From: Chlorops oryzae | Taxonomy: Eukaryota > Arthropoda > Insecta > Diptera > Chloropidae | NCBI GenBank assembly: GCA_020466095.1 | Contig: CM035806.1 | Location: 113,293,080-113,357,079, forward strand | Reading direction: 5' to 3' | Length of the DNA stretch: 64,000 nt | Part shown: positions 24,237-35,437 of the stretch, in pieces | How the letters are laid out: every line of letters begins with the position of its first letter | Numbering within the stretch: position 1 is the first letter of the stretch | Translations under genes and position numbers: made by a program | The notes under the pieces: model-generated | Told to the model about the DNA's origin: nothing | Seen by the model: the letters and a program-made list of their open reading frames with translations, nothing else | The model's database searches: none

Positions 24237-26334
24237 TATTGTTGCTATTTTGGTAGTTGCAATGTGCTCAAACACATGCATTGAGACAATAAATTATTTT
24301 TGTTTTAATTAAGTATACAACGACATAATAATCCATAATTTATTAGAAACTTTGAAAAACAACTAAAATCAGAAAAAAAACTGCACATCTTCACATCCAC
24401 AAAAAAGTAAAAAGTTTTGGTAAAATTTTATCAGAACGGCAACACTGATCACATCTCACTTCGCTTTTTGTGACCAAATGTTTTGGCATCTTCTTTTTCC
24501 TCGAACTTTTTCAATAATATTTCCAGGAATTCGTTGTAAATACGATAAAACCTTGCTTATTCGATTCGTTCAATAATCTTGATAAATCTTATTAAGCAAA
24601 GTAATATGTTATTGGGGAAAAACAATTTAAAATGCCGATTTGCTTTATTTATAGATTTCCGATTTTGAAAATAACACGCTCGTTCTTTTTGTTTACTGCA
24701 GTGTGAGATTTAAGGGAGGTAGCAGCTAAGCGAGAGTCGGATGATCGAGATTCCACTGTAACTGCTAAATCTGACTGCGATTTCAAAATTCCATACAGGA
24801 AATGCGACCAGTCAAGCAACGGTCTATCACTGGCATGTAGGACTGTAGGTCTAACTGTCGACGTCGAAAGGCCTCTGCCGCTAATAAGAAACTCCCCATT
24901 AGGCAGGGATAGGAAACTCAACTCTTTCGAGAAATTCACCAAAAAGCTACCAACAAAAACCTTAAGCAGGAATAGGAAATTCAACTCTTTCGAGAAATTC
25001 ACCAGAAAGCTACCAACAACAATACGGGTAGACAAAAAGTGGCACTATGATGCCACTGGCAAGAAAAATATAAAAGAAACACGGCGTCGGCTCTGTTTTT
25101 TATATTGCTTGAAAAGTTCATAATTGAAACTTTACTAAATGTATAACGATATGTTTTTGCTCAATGTGCACGAATGTTTTCATTTTGTATTAAATTTACA
25201 TACATTTTTGACTACGGCTACGAATTTGATTGGATATAGAATTTAGTATTTTTGCTGAAAAAGTGTGATCAAAAAGTTATGTGGACAGGGTAGGACAAAA
25301 AAAACCATTTCTATTTCTCCTTAATATTGAGTTTCCTTGATTATTTTTATGTTTTCCAAGCTTTTCATGGCATTTTATGAGTTTGGTAGATATTTTATAT
25401 GTAATGTACTCGAAAATCTCCCAAAATTAAAATTAAAAGTGGCAATGCATTTCACCACAGCAGAGCTAAAGATTTCGCTGCCATAGCATGCTTCTCTTTT
25501 CCTCGTGCTATATGCATATGTTGAAGCAGCGTAGCTCTAACACATTGCAGGGATTAGGAAGAAGAAGAGTTAGACCTATAGTTCTATATGATCACTGGTT
25601 CGTGAGGCACTACTGAAAAATTTCGAGGCCATTATTAAACTTACATTCGAAAACAATTAAAAAAAATTTAAATGAGGCTAAATTGTTTAGATTTTGCTCT
25701 GAAATCTTTATCTCCCGTTTTGCACAGACAAACCATTTTTATTTGTAATTTTGTTATTATTAAATTTTTTTTGGAAATTGTTTAATAACAATGTAAGAAA
25801 AATCCGTGCCAAATTTTATTGCTCTAGGGAAAATCCTTCTATTTTTGGCCAAGCAATGTATGGGTAAGTTACACTGTGCGGCGGTCTTATTTCATTTCCA
25901 AAATTAATTTAGACCGCGCTCCAAAAAACTTTTTTCGACGGCGGTCTTAATTCATTTTCAAAATGAATTTAGACCGCGCATAAAAAACACTTTTTTGGAC
26001 GGCGGCCTTATTTCATTTTCAAAATGAATTTAGGCCGCGATCGAAAACTGATGGCGGGCTAAATTCACGCGGCCTAAATTCCATCCACCATTTTTTCTTT
26101 TTAGTATAAGAAAAATTCACGTACTACAAAAAACTGATTTCCGAGTTTTTGGTCTGGTTTAATTTAGACGTGAGCGTGGAATCTATGGAGAACAGATGGT
26201 GCCAAATGGAACGAGTCAATAGTGCAAATCGATGGTGAAAATAGTAACCGACTACAATTTGAACCATATAGAACTATAGCTGCAACTTCGGCCAAAAGCT
26301 ATTACGTGGTACACCACACTTTCTATTACGTGGT
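24237..26334 (-). repeat. right arm of the 1.3-kb inverted repeat
   Basis: Mirror of 20703-22032. It contains the extra element 24834-25590, three palindromes (about 25885-26041) and ends inside a truncated copy of the CATATAG MITE at 26265-26334. Outside that point the sequence (26340-26800) matches the reverse complement of 40925-41200. Confidence 0.9.
24834..25590. mobile_element. 757-bp CATGTAG/CATATAG hAT-type element, copy 2
   Basis: The inverted ends CATGTAGGACTGTAGGTCTA and CATATAGAACTATAGGTCTA are flanked by the perfect 8-bp duplication ATCACTGG (24826-24833, 25591-25598). The left arm of the large inverted repeat has the site uninterrupted. It entered the right arm after the arms were made. 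Confidence 0.88.
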
Positions 26335-26597
26335 TACTGAGCCAGAAAAAATATATGTTAATAGAAATTCTACAGTTTAAAATGGTATAATCATTATTAA
26401 AAACACTATATAATATCTGATTTTCTTCAGTTATAAATAAAAAAAAAAACCCTTAAAAAACCTAACTACTTCTACTTGCCCAATTTCTAGAGACGACAAC
26501 AATGCCCACAGTGGAATCGTGGTGGATTGCCTGATATGCCGTGTGGTTGTTGTTGCCTTTGGTGAATTGCCTATTAGCATTGTTGAATTGCCTATTA

Positions 26598-26750
26598 GTC
26601 CGAAGTCAGACATGCCTAAAACATGTTCCGGAACATTTACTTCGTTGGCAAGAGACGCAGGAGGCAAGGAAAAGTTTCTTTGCCTCTTGCGTCTCTTGCC
26701 TACGAACTTAATGTTCCCGGAACATGTTTTCGGTATGTCTGACTTCGGAC
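26598..26750. mobile_element. 153-bp palindromic MITE, TTA duplication
   Basis: The ends GTCCGAAGTCAGACAT are inverted, and almost the whole element folds on itself. It is flanked by TTA (26595-26597, 26751-26753). The related copy at 40.95 kb reads straight through this site. A PIF/Harbinger-style 3-bp duplication. Confidence 0.82.
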
Positions 26751-27487
26751 TTAGCTCGTTTCTCATACTGTAATACTTGGTCAAAAATACCCTTTCAGAC
26801 CATGATACAAGAAAATAGAGATAATGCAGTAAGAGTTTCAAAATTAAAATCTACTACGCATGACGTCATCATAGCACACAGTTTTTGACGTACTATGAAA
26901 TTTAAATGTTTCTGAATGGAAAGAAATGTTTTTTTTTTAAAGAACGATGATAATTCAGACTTTTTTTTTGTCCAAGTGTAAAACTATTTGCAGATTCATT
27001 GGCTCGAATGCATAAAAATGAGATGGATCTCTGAATTAAATATACCGGCTCTAGAAATCGAATCCGAATTAAAAAAAATTCGAAATCAATGTGATTTCCA
27101 TAGAAATTTAATATATTTCGAACCTTTTTATGGGGATTCGATTTCTAGAGCATGCCTGATATACATTTTGGGAGTTCTTTTCCTGTAAAACACGTGTGGA
27201 AGAATTTCCTTTTCAAATATGCAAGAAAGTAAAACCTAAAAAGAGCTTTTGATTTAGTTTATTAATTTTGAAAATTTTCTTTTTCGCGATTTTGCTTCAT
27301 CAGCAAGCTCACGATTCAATTTTCGTATTTTAAAAAACATGCGCGATCGAAAAAATAAAGATTTAACTTTTAAATTGCAATCAATGTGACCAGCTTGATC
27401 GATGTGCAATTTTAAAAAATTTTTCCCTATTAATAAGCCCTGATGATTGATTGAGTCGAAAATTTCATGGAGCTGTTGCATATAAGC

Positions 27488-28488
27488 CATGATACAAGAA
27501 AAGAAGATAGCGCCACTTCAGGCCGATGACGAAATAAATCAAAACTGTTGACATTTTGTTGTTGTTTTGCATGTTAAATCGGCTTTTTATCTTCGGATGC
27601 GAATTTTGGTTCTATTTGAAGGTTAAGACAACAGATTTTTATATCAATGTGTAAAGAAATATTTGAAGAAAAATAGAAAAATATATTTCATTCAAAAAAT
27701 CAACTTTTTCATTAATAATTTTGCATTCAAAGAGCCACTTGCTGGAAACGCGGAAGCAATTTCGTTTTCGATCGTCAGTTCGCTTTCAGCGCTGTGAGCG
27801 ATAACATTGCGAGCGGAGTGTCGGAATTTTTTCCGCTGTTTTTTTATAAACAAGAGCAAAAACCGTCCGCACTTCAGCTTCCCAGCCGGGAGTTATGGTG
27901 TATGAGCACAATATTATGACGAAGTAGTTAGGCCAAAATAAAAACATTTGTGCATGAAATAATTCACGAAGTGAACAGAATTGTGATAAAATGCACGATG
28001 TCAACAGATACACTTCATATATTGACATCAAAAAGCAAATATAGCAAAAAGCGTATATAAGCACCGTGCTGTGCACATCATTCGTTGTGCTATGCACGTG
28101 TTTGACCACCAGCTGTACACAGTTCTGGCTGGGTTTCTATGCGATCGCTCCGACGCAGCCAGACTGAAAGAGCTTTTGCGAAAATTTTTCAACAATCGAA
28201 GAAGTTGCACTTTGTACAACAAATTATGCATGAAAAAGTTATTATTTTAAGAAACCTGAATTTTTAATTTTTCTTGCAACATTTCTCTACATACTAATGC
28301 AAAAATCGATAATAAATAATATAAATTAATAGAAATATTGGGATTTTAAGATAAAAAGTCGTAGAATAGCATGGGAAACAACAACAATGCCGCTCTCTCT
28401 TTTATGTATTTCGTCATTTTCGCTCTCTGAGAGAATGCTTCAAAATAGCGGTACCCGAAGTGGCGCTATCTTCTTTTCTTGTATCATG
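27488..28488. mobile_element. 1.0-kb P-ended MITE inside the P-like transposase gene
   Basis: The inverted ends CATGATACAAGAAAAGAAGA continue identically to about 32 bp. The first 15 bases equal those of the surrounding P-like element. It is flanked by CATATAAGC (27479-27487, 28489-28497). The interior is non-coding. Removing it joins the last transposase exon in frame at MAYM. Confidence 0.85.
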
Positions 28489-30537
28489 CATATAAGCCAT
28501 TGTATTTTGAGTTGGCTTTGACAGCCCTCCCTCAGTCAGATGGTCAACCCATGAATACGTCTTCACACCGGATTGATTTTCTGACTCGGCAATCTCAGGA
28601 ATGTCACTTTTCAGTCTATGGCAAATATACCCAGCTAGGTTTTCCAGCCCATCATAGGCCATGTCTGTCATCTCCTGCTCTTCTGTTTCATCGCTGACAA
28701 AATTAACTTTAATCTGGCTAATAATTTTTCCTAAAAAAAAGAAAATTCAAGAATTTTCAAAACATCGTTTGTAAAAAGTAGGTAATAACAAACCAGAAAG
28801 AGACTTCTCTGTCTGCTCCAAGTCAGGAGTGTCGTCATTTTCGACGTTCGCAGAGTCGGATATGACGCCTTCATTTTTTCCAATAATATACGACCGTATG
28901 CGATATTTGAATTCAATTTGGTCCGGATGGTCGTGCATACCACCCTTAGAACGGATGATTCCGAAAAAATTTTCCAGCACGTCCTGGTTAAGACGAATAT
29001 ATTTCCAGCCATATCGAGCTTCCAGATCCACGTATAGCGCTTTGAGGGCGTTATTGGATTGAATTATTCCTAATAAAAATAAAAATAATAATTTAAGAAA
29101 CTAATTTAGGAAAGGAACTATGTGTTACCTTTTTGAAAGGGCAGCAAAGATTTTCGTCCAATTGCTCTCATATTTTTTACCATGTTGGTCATTTGGTCAA
29201 GAATATTTGTTTGCTCTTCGAGAGCGAGACCGTAGGCAAAGCAACGATTCCTTGCATCTGGACGGGGAACTTTGGCGTTCATTACGTCGAACCAGTCATT
29301 AGTCTGAATAAACGAAAATTTTAGAGGACGAAAAATATGCAAACTAAAAGTAACAAGCTATTGCCTTACCAATTTAAACAATTGATGGCACTCTTTCCAA
29401 TTCAAACCTTCAAGCAGGCCATGGCTGGCAGCTCTTGTAATGGCCTGGGCTACGGTATGTGAAAATAATTTTGTGGCCAGCTTCACTTTCTGCCCTTTTG
29501 CATTGGCGACGTTAAGATTTGTTAGCGATATTTTGTGCGCAATGTTCAAATCGTCTGATGTTAGTTCCAAGAGCTTAGAAATAATATCAGCCATAACTGG
29601 TTTTCCGTTTATAACAAAACCTTGATCTACAAAATGGTTTCTCAAAAGCTTGATCAGGTGTGGGACATCGGCAAACACAAAAACCTTGTTCTCCTCAAAC
29701 AAAAACCTAAATGCCGCAGTGTTAGCAGGCTGGCAATAGTTACAATGATTACATTTTAAGCAAATTAAATTACCATGGCTTTTCTTCGGTCACTTCCAGT
29801 TCGTTAAAAAGGGCCCTATTGCCACCTCCAAGGTCACAAACAATTGCTGGAACTATGTACCCACATGATTTAAGCTCCTTTAAAAGTCGGCGTAATATGG
29901 TAGCTGTCATTTTGCAGTCGAACTCATAAAATATGGGCTGCTTCCATTTAGCCATTAACCCTAAAAAAAAACCATTAGTAAAAATATATACGTTCTTAGA
30001 GTAAACATTTCTATATACTGACCTCTTATCATTGCCACTTGCGCATAGCTTACAGGAGCAAGAGTTGTATCTGAAGGTTTGTCGTAACAGTACGCCTTTT
30101 TTATTTTAATTTCATCAAAGCTCAACACGCAAACTTTTTGAAGTTCAGTCATGTGCGTCGAAGCTCTAAGAATTTTGAAAACTGGCTTGATCAAACCATT
30201 ACTCACATCAATTTTTTAAGCCCATGCTTGTAGGGTGCGTACAGAAGGAAGTGGAAACCCCTTTCTATACAGCAATTTGTATAGCTTTGCGCTTGCTGCA
30301 TATAGAGTGATAGACTGGGCGATGTCCTCCTCGGCCCATGTTTTTCGCTTCATGTGTGATTTCAGTTTTTCGATTTGTCTCTTGGTAAAAATGCACAAAA
30401 GCTTTTCCTCTAAATTGGTAACTTCGAAATTGGCTTTGATGAGACGGGTTTTGAGAGCATCCAAATTGAATTCGTTAATTTTTCTTTCCTTTTCAATTTT
30501 TTCCATTAACATCTTCAGCTCCGCTCTTTGTTTTTTT

Positions 30538-31659
30538 CAGGGTTGGCAACCGAAACGAATAACGGTTACGGTAACGGTTACGGTTAATTTTAAGTTTCGG
30601 TTACGGTTATACCGGTATGAAACGGTTTTTTGAATATTAAAATTTTGTTTTCGCATCATTTTTTCAAAAATACTTTTTAAGCTTTAACATTTATTCTGAA
30701 CGCAATTTAAGGCATTTTAAGAAATAGCTTAGAACTTTTCATCCTTTTTTTGTGCAAAGCAGACTGTTGTTTCTTATTACCATAACAGCGGAAAAACTTT
30801 CAGCATCCAGACGGTTTCTTTGTGCGTTCATAATGAACTTGGCTCCCGAAAAAAGGCGTTCGACGCTCACCTGCGTGGGAGGCACGTTAAAATATTCGGC
30901 CGAATACCGAATAGAAGAAATAACTTAATAAACAAAATCAGCAGTAACTAAAAATTAAATTTTTCTCATAATAACGTAAAAAAAATTTAATTAACGAGAA
31001 CTTAAATACAGCAGATTTTTATTTTATTGTTTTAGAAAAATTAAATATATGCTACCTTCTTCTAAACTTTTTCTGATAACATTATATACAGTAGGCAAAT
31101 TTTTAAGCGGCAGCGTTTGTCTTGACACCTATAGTCGCGAGTAGGCCCAAGTTGTCTTTACTACGTGCCAAATATTCGTTATTCGTTATTCGGCCAAATC
31201 CACTATTCGTGGCATCACTACTAAAGATGCTATATAACAATTAATGAACACGCAACCAAAACACGCTCCACTTTTCTCTGAATTTCCGCACTTTGCTCGC
31301 CCAGAATGGGAAAATTGACGTCAGTAATTGACTTGTGTGATAGGCCTCTTTAAAGAAAAACATCGATGTATTTTTTCAACTGACATCCCTACAAATGACA
31401 TCCATATTTTGTTTGTGCCTTACACTAGCTAAACATGGCAACATAACTGGGACATTACACGAGACAAGAGCATGCATACTAGCAGAGTCGAAAGACTTGC
31501 CATATAAAAATATTGATAAAATTTGTATCCCGTAAATTTTTTTATAAAGTAATACCGAAACCGATATGTTTTTTATTTCGGTTACGGTAACGGTTACGGT
31601 ATCGGAAAAGAAACGGTTTTGAAACGGTTACGGTTACGGTTTCGGTTACGGTTGCCAAC
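30538..31659. mobile_element. hAT derivative with GGTTACGG-rich ends
   Basis: The left end is CAGGGTTGGCAACCG; the right end inverted starts GTTGGCAACCG, four bases short. Both ends are filled with CGGTTACGGTAACGG words. Around 30790-30900 the minus strand encodes PPTQVSVERLFSGAKFIMNA, the C-terminal dimerisation motif of hAT transposases, so it derives from an autonomous hAT by internal deletion. T-runs (GTTTTTTT/TTTTTTTG) flank it. It splits a coiled-coil exon of the P-like transposase. Confidence 0.75.
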
Positions 31660-32122
31660 TTTTTTTGCTAAACTTTTTAGTTCTTTGTTTTCTTTACGTA
31701 CCCGTTCCCTAAGAGAACACATAAACTTGAAAATCAAACAAATTCTTTCCGATACACAAAGCTTACAATTCGTTTTTTAAATTATATATTGTTGTGCATT
31801 CAAGTTTCGATCTCTTCCAAGTGAACTGATGGCTCAGTCCCGTCAATTGGAGATGACGATTTATTTGCTGCGAAATAAATTCAATAACTAAGCAATTCAA
31901 AATTTTCTTTTTCGCTTCTACCTATGACGGACACATCATATTCGTTTAAGAGCCGTTGCACTGTTTTTTTGTTTTCTCGTTTCTCAATCCTCAATGCACG
32001 TTCCTTTTGAAGCGATTCGTTGATAATGGCATCTTTTCTGATGGTTGGCACAGCACCACGCTTTAAAAACCTCCTTTTTGTAAAACCTTTTGGAAACAGG
32101 AATTAAACAGTTAAACCATTTA

Positions 32123-33409
32123 TTAGGTGTAGTAAAAAGAAATCCATTATTTTTGCATTAAATTGAGGGCTTTATTTAAGATAGTTAGAATGACCCGATT
32201 TAGGTCAAATATGCGCCGTTTTGTTCGATAACTTGTTGCCATTTTAAAGGTAATTTCATTATGCCTCTCTCATAGAAGCCCTCGTTCCTATTAGCAAAAA
32301 ATTGAGACAGTCGAATTTCAGAAGCCTCTCTTGAAGCGAATGTTTCACCAGCAAAATTGTTCGCCATGGAGAGGAACAGATGGTAATCACTTGGTGCCAG
32401 GTCCGGACTATAAGGTGGATGCAGAAGAACCTCCCAACTAAACTCCCGGAGCTTCTGGCGAGTCACTATCGATGTGTGTGGCCTGGCGTTGTCCTGATGG
32501 AACACAATTCCTCTCCTATTGGCCAAAGCTGGCCGCTTATGGGCGATTGCTTCCTTCAGACGGTCCAATCGTTGACAGTAGAGTTCCGAGTTAAGAGTTT
32601 TGCCGTATGGGAGCAGCTCATAGTAGATAATTCCCTACCAATCCCACCAAACACACAGCAAAACCTTCCTGGCCGTCAATCCTGGCTTGGCCACCGTTTC
32701 CGCCGGTTCACCGTGTTTCGACCACGACCGTTTTCGCTTGACGTTGTCGTAAGTGACCCACTTTTCATCACCAGTCACCAACCGCTTCAGAAATGGGTCG
32801 ATTTTGTTGCGGTTCAGCAGCGATTCGCAGATGGAAATTCGGTCTATGAGGTTTTTTTGCGTTAACTCGTGTGGCACCCATACATCGAGCTTCTTTGTGT
32901 ATCCAGCCTTATTCAAATGGTTCCAAACGGTTTTTTGTGCAATCTTTAGGTCTTTTGCAATCGAAACAGTGCTAACATGACGGTCGGACTCGATAATTTC
33001 CATGATTTTATCGACATTTTCGACAATTGGCCTTCCAGTGCGTGGTGCATCCTTGACATCGAAGTTACCGGAACGGAATCGACGAAACCAAAATTGCGCA
33101 TGATTGGCTGTTACAGTATCAGGTCCATAAACGCTATTCACATTTTCAGCCGCCTGGCTTGCGTTTTCTCCCTTATCGAAGAAAAACTGTAAAATGTAGC
33201 GAATTTTCTCTTTGCTGATGTCCATCTTTGACAAGCTCTCAAACAAAACTGAATCAATCAATCAAAAAAGTGTCAAAAAAGCTTTTTTAGTAGGAACTGT
33301 CTTCTTTCTAATGCCCCCTAGCGGAACACGATCGGACTTATACAACGCGAGATGCAGATAAATAACGCCATCTATTGGAAAAATAATGGATTTCTTTTTA
33401 CTACACCAA
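32123..33409 (-). mobile_element. mariner-like element in P intron 1
   Basis: The inverted ends GGTGTAGTAAAAAGAAATCC (preceded by TTA on the left, TT on the right) are flanked by TA (32121-32122, 33410-33411). Its 1287-bp length fits mariner. It is a different lineage from the Himar1-like copy at 16.6 kb. It lies in intron 1 of the P-like transposase. Confidence 0.88.
32200..33225 (-). pseudogene. mariner transposase, one nonsense codon
   Basis: From ATG 33225 (MDISKEKIRYILQFFFDKGE) to the stop at 32200-32202, 341 codons in one frame, broken only by TAG 32635-32637. It has helix-turn-helix regions, WVPHELT, the first catalytic D in TGDEKWVTY, the second in FHQDNARPH and the third in SPDLAPSDYH, with 34 residues between the last two. 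The triad is present, and the same stop occurs in the duplicate at 39336-39338. Confidence 0.9.
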
Positions 33410-33437
33410 TATTTTGCTTAATCAACTTATAACTTAC

Positions 33438-33645
33438 CCATTTTATATTGCAGGCTATTTTCAAAATCTTCCGGCTTAAAATGCTCCATGCATATGAAAG
33501 ACGTCTTTTCGTTGAACTTTTTGCCACGACAACAAAAGGATATCCATTGCTTTTTCACGTTATCATCCGAAGGGAACGAAAAAAAAGCTATTGCACATGC
33601 TTTGGACTTGTTCCAACTATGGCAATTTTTTACTGCACACTTCAT
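33438..33645 (-). pseudogene. THAP domain exon of the P-like transposase
   Basis: MKCAVKNCHSW opens a C2CH THAP zinc-binding domain: Cys 3 and 8, then FFSFPSDDNVKKQWISFC and the FICMEHFKPEDFE block supplying Cys and His. In P-type transposases this domain binds the internal sites near the ends. The donor is ATGG|GTAAGT. The exon itself is intact. Confidence 0.88.
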
Positions 33646-33913
33646 TGTATATTTATTGTTTGCTTTGTTTTATTCCCGCACGTGTTAATGTGTTGATTCG
33701 AATTTTTTTCGCACAGAATTCAAAATAGTCAAACAACACGAGGCGTTTTGTGCTATGTCTACGTCACGAAAAACAGCTGATTTTTGTAAACAACATAACG
33801 GACATGCGCGCTGCATTATCTCCTTTTGTTTGTATCATGCTTTCAGACTACACCTATTTGCATTTAGCAGCATTCTGCATTTAAGTCAACTGTTTCGTTT
33901 GTTGAATAAGGCG

Positions 33914-34300
33914 CCCGAGTAAAAAAAAGTGGGCCCGCAACGCGCCCGCAACACGCCCAAAATTAAATACGCGCCCAAAACGCGCCCGCAACACGCACAA
34001 AATTCATACGACCCCACAATGGGCCCGCAACACGCCCGAATATTTAGAAAAGAAACATAAGAATCGAAATTCCCGCAACACTTCCAAATTTTTAGAAAAA
34101 TGCCTATATCGGGCCCGCAACGCACCCAAATTTTCAGAAAAATGCTTATATCGGGCCTGCAACGGGCCCGCAACGCGCCCAAATCATACTAAAGCGAGCC
34201 CAAATTTTTAGAAAAATGCCTATATCGGGCCCGCAACGGGCCCGCAACGCGCCCAAATCATACTAAAGCTGGCCCAAATTTTTAGCTTAAATTTTCAGGA
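33914..34300. repeat. GC-rich GGGCCCGCAAC repeat cluster
   Basis: Multiple GGGCCCGCAAC and CGCGCCCAAA words. Three longer units contain TTAGAAAAATGCCTATATCG (near 34090, 34132 and 34206), the last two about 73 bp apart. It stands out sharply from the AT-rich surroundings and borders the CMC/EnSpm pseudogene, so it may be a subterminal repeat region of that element. Confidence 0.7.
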
Positions 34301-35437
34301 AATAAATATTTGAATCGCATTTTTGTGAAATTATTTATTTATTAATTGTCCATTATTATTCACAATATTCTATGTTGTTATCTGGCTCTACAATATAAGT
34401 TTTTCCATTTATTTTAACAACAAAACATAAATTAAGAATTATATTTACATCAATAAGTATTGGAGATGAATGTAATGTTATAGGGTTAAATATATATGGA
34501 ATTACGACGTTCGTTATGTTCCCATTAAAATTATCTGCTGCAGTTTGTATGACATTTAATGAAGAACTGAATTGAAAACAGTTGGGACCAACTATTTCTT
34601 GAAAAAATGCATAAAATTTCGAATTCACGCAATTCAATTCACAGGTAACGGTGATGCAATTACATACTTTTATAAAATATTCAACGTATCCAAATTTCGA
34701 AGTTTTTTCAGAAACTATTTGAACACAGTATGAATCAGATGAAGTTTTTCTTTTGTAGCGTTTGGAGTAAATTGTTTGATTTTTAATCTTTAATCGTAAA
34801 AATTTCGATATTTTTAGGCTGCTACGGTTTGATATTTCTTCAACCTTGTGTAGTGCTAACGTCAGATCCTGGGGAATACCATTTAGAACCACCACTTTCC
34901 CCAGTGCGTAAATATGAGGTGCTATCTGGCGAAGGGGGCTTACTCTTTTTCCTATTGTATTTAATTTGTTACAATATTTGAAAACTTCGGAGTCATTATC
35001 AGTATTTCTCAATTTATTTGCTGCTATTGCCTGATAAAGATACTTTTGAATATATTTGTAAGCCGATATAGCGTGTGCCATGAACATAATTCTTAATTTT
35101 TCCAAGAAGATCTTCAAACGGGAAACAAGAAGTAACCCACAGTGGTCCAAGATCTAGGACAACGTCTGGTAAGTGTCGTAAGCAGTGAATATTAAAAGTA
35201 GCAAATTGCGGATCGTATAAGGTTTGAAATTTAGCTACAAATGCTGTCAAAAGTTTCCTACTCAAATCGAGATCTTCGTGTTTTATTGATTTTTGATTTA
35301 GCAAGAATATGCCTACAACTAACTCTGAGTAGTGGTGGAAATATTTTTCTTCCATCAGATCCTCGAATATTGGCAGTGAATAAAATAAAAGAAAATATTT
35401 CCATTCACTAGCTTTCCAGTAATGTGAATGTTTTGTT

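Larger units (their letters stand above)
20703..26334. mobile_element. Phantom-like Mutator element with giant inverted arms
   Basis: Two near-identical inverted arms (20703-22032 and 24237-26334, the latter enlarged by an insertion) enclose a FLYWCH/MULE transposase remnant. Long terminal inverted repeats with a FLYWCH-bearing MULE gene are the features reported for Phantom-type Mutator elements of insects. The exact outer ends are uncertain because the right arm breaks inside the shared MITE and the left arm joins older repeat sequence. Confidence 0.65.
27254..33645 (-). pseudogene. P-element-type transposase (THAP9-like), about ten exons, disabled
   Basis: A GTP-dependent P-type transposase by family. 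Exons traced: THAP 33645-33438; 32086-31922 (RGAVPTIRKDAII); 31867 onward; coiled-coil 31725-30023 (IEKERKINEF, ending in VLSFDEIKIKKAYCYD and VAMIRG); 29960-29774 (CDLGGGN); 29706-29370 (VFADVPHLIKLLRNHF); 29303-29129 (NDWFDVMNAKVP); 29069-28794 (LNQDVLENFFGIIRSKGG, HDHPDQIEF); 28706-27254 (SWVDHLTEGGL) to TAA 27254-27256. Borders are GT-AG and mostly phase-consistent. Defects: TGA 31800-31802, TAA 30216-30218, the hAT insertion at 30538-31659 and the MITE at 27488-28488. Catalytic acidic residues lie in the DEIK, DLGGGN and DHPDQIEF regions but were not proven. Confidence 0.85.
26801..33839 (-). mobile_element. full-length P-element-like transposon, 7.0 kb
   Basis: The left end CATGATACAAGAAAATAGAG and the inverted right end CATGATACAAACAAAAGGAG both continue into ATAATGCAG. 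They are flanked by CTTTCAGAC (26792-26800, 33840-33848). P elements carry about 31-bp ends starting CATGATG and 8-bp duplications; here the repeat is 9 bp. It holds a complete but damaged THAP-type transposase gene on the minus strand and four later changes: a 1-kb P-ended MITE, a hAT derivative, a mariner, and duplication of its right end. Confidence 0.85.
31996..33913. repeat. 1.9-kb direct repeat, copy 1
   Basis: Apparently identical base for base to 38697-40614 (offset 6701). It contains part of P exon 2, the mariner in intron 1, the THAP exon, the P right end with its target duplication, and 65 bp of outside flank up to GTTGAATAAGGCG. Confidence 0.95.

Noticed and set aside
20703..26334. 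A CRISPR or piRNA-like repeat array
   Set aside because: Repeats are palindromic units in inverted arms of a transposon in an animal genome; no spacer pattern.
32380..33192. Plus-strand frames opposite the mariner transposase (and the same at 39081-39893)
   Set aside because: Antisense shadows of the minus-strand DD34D transposase.
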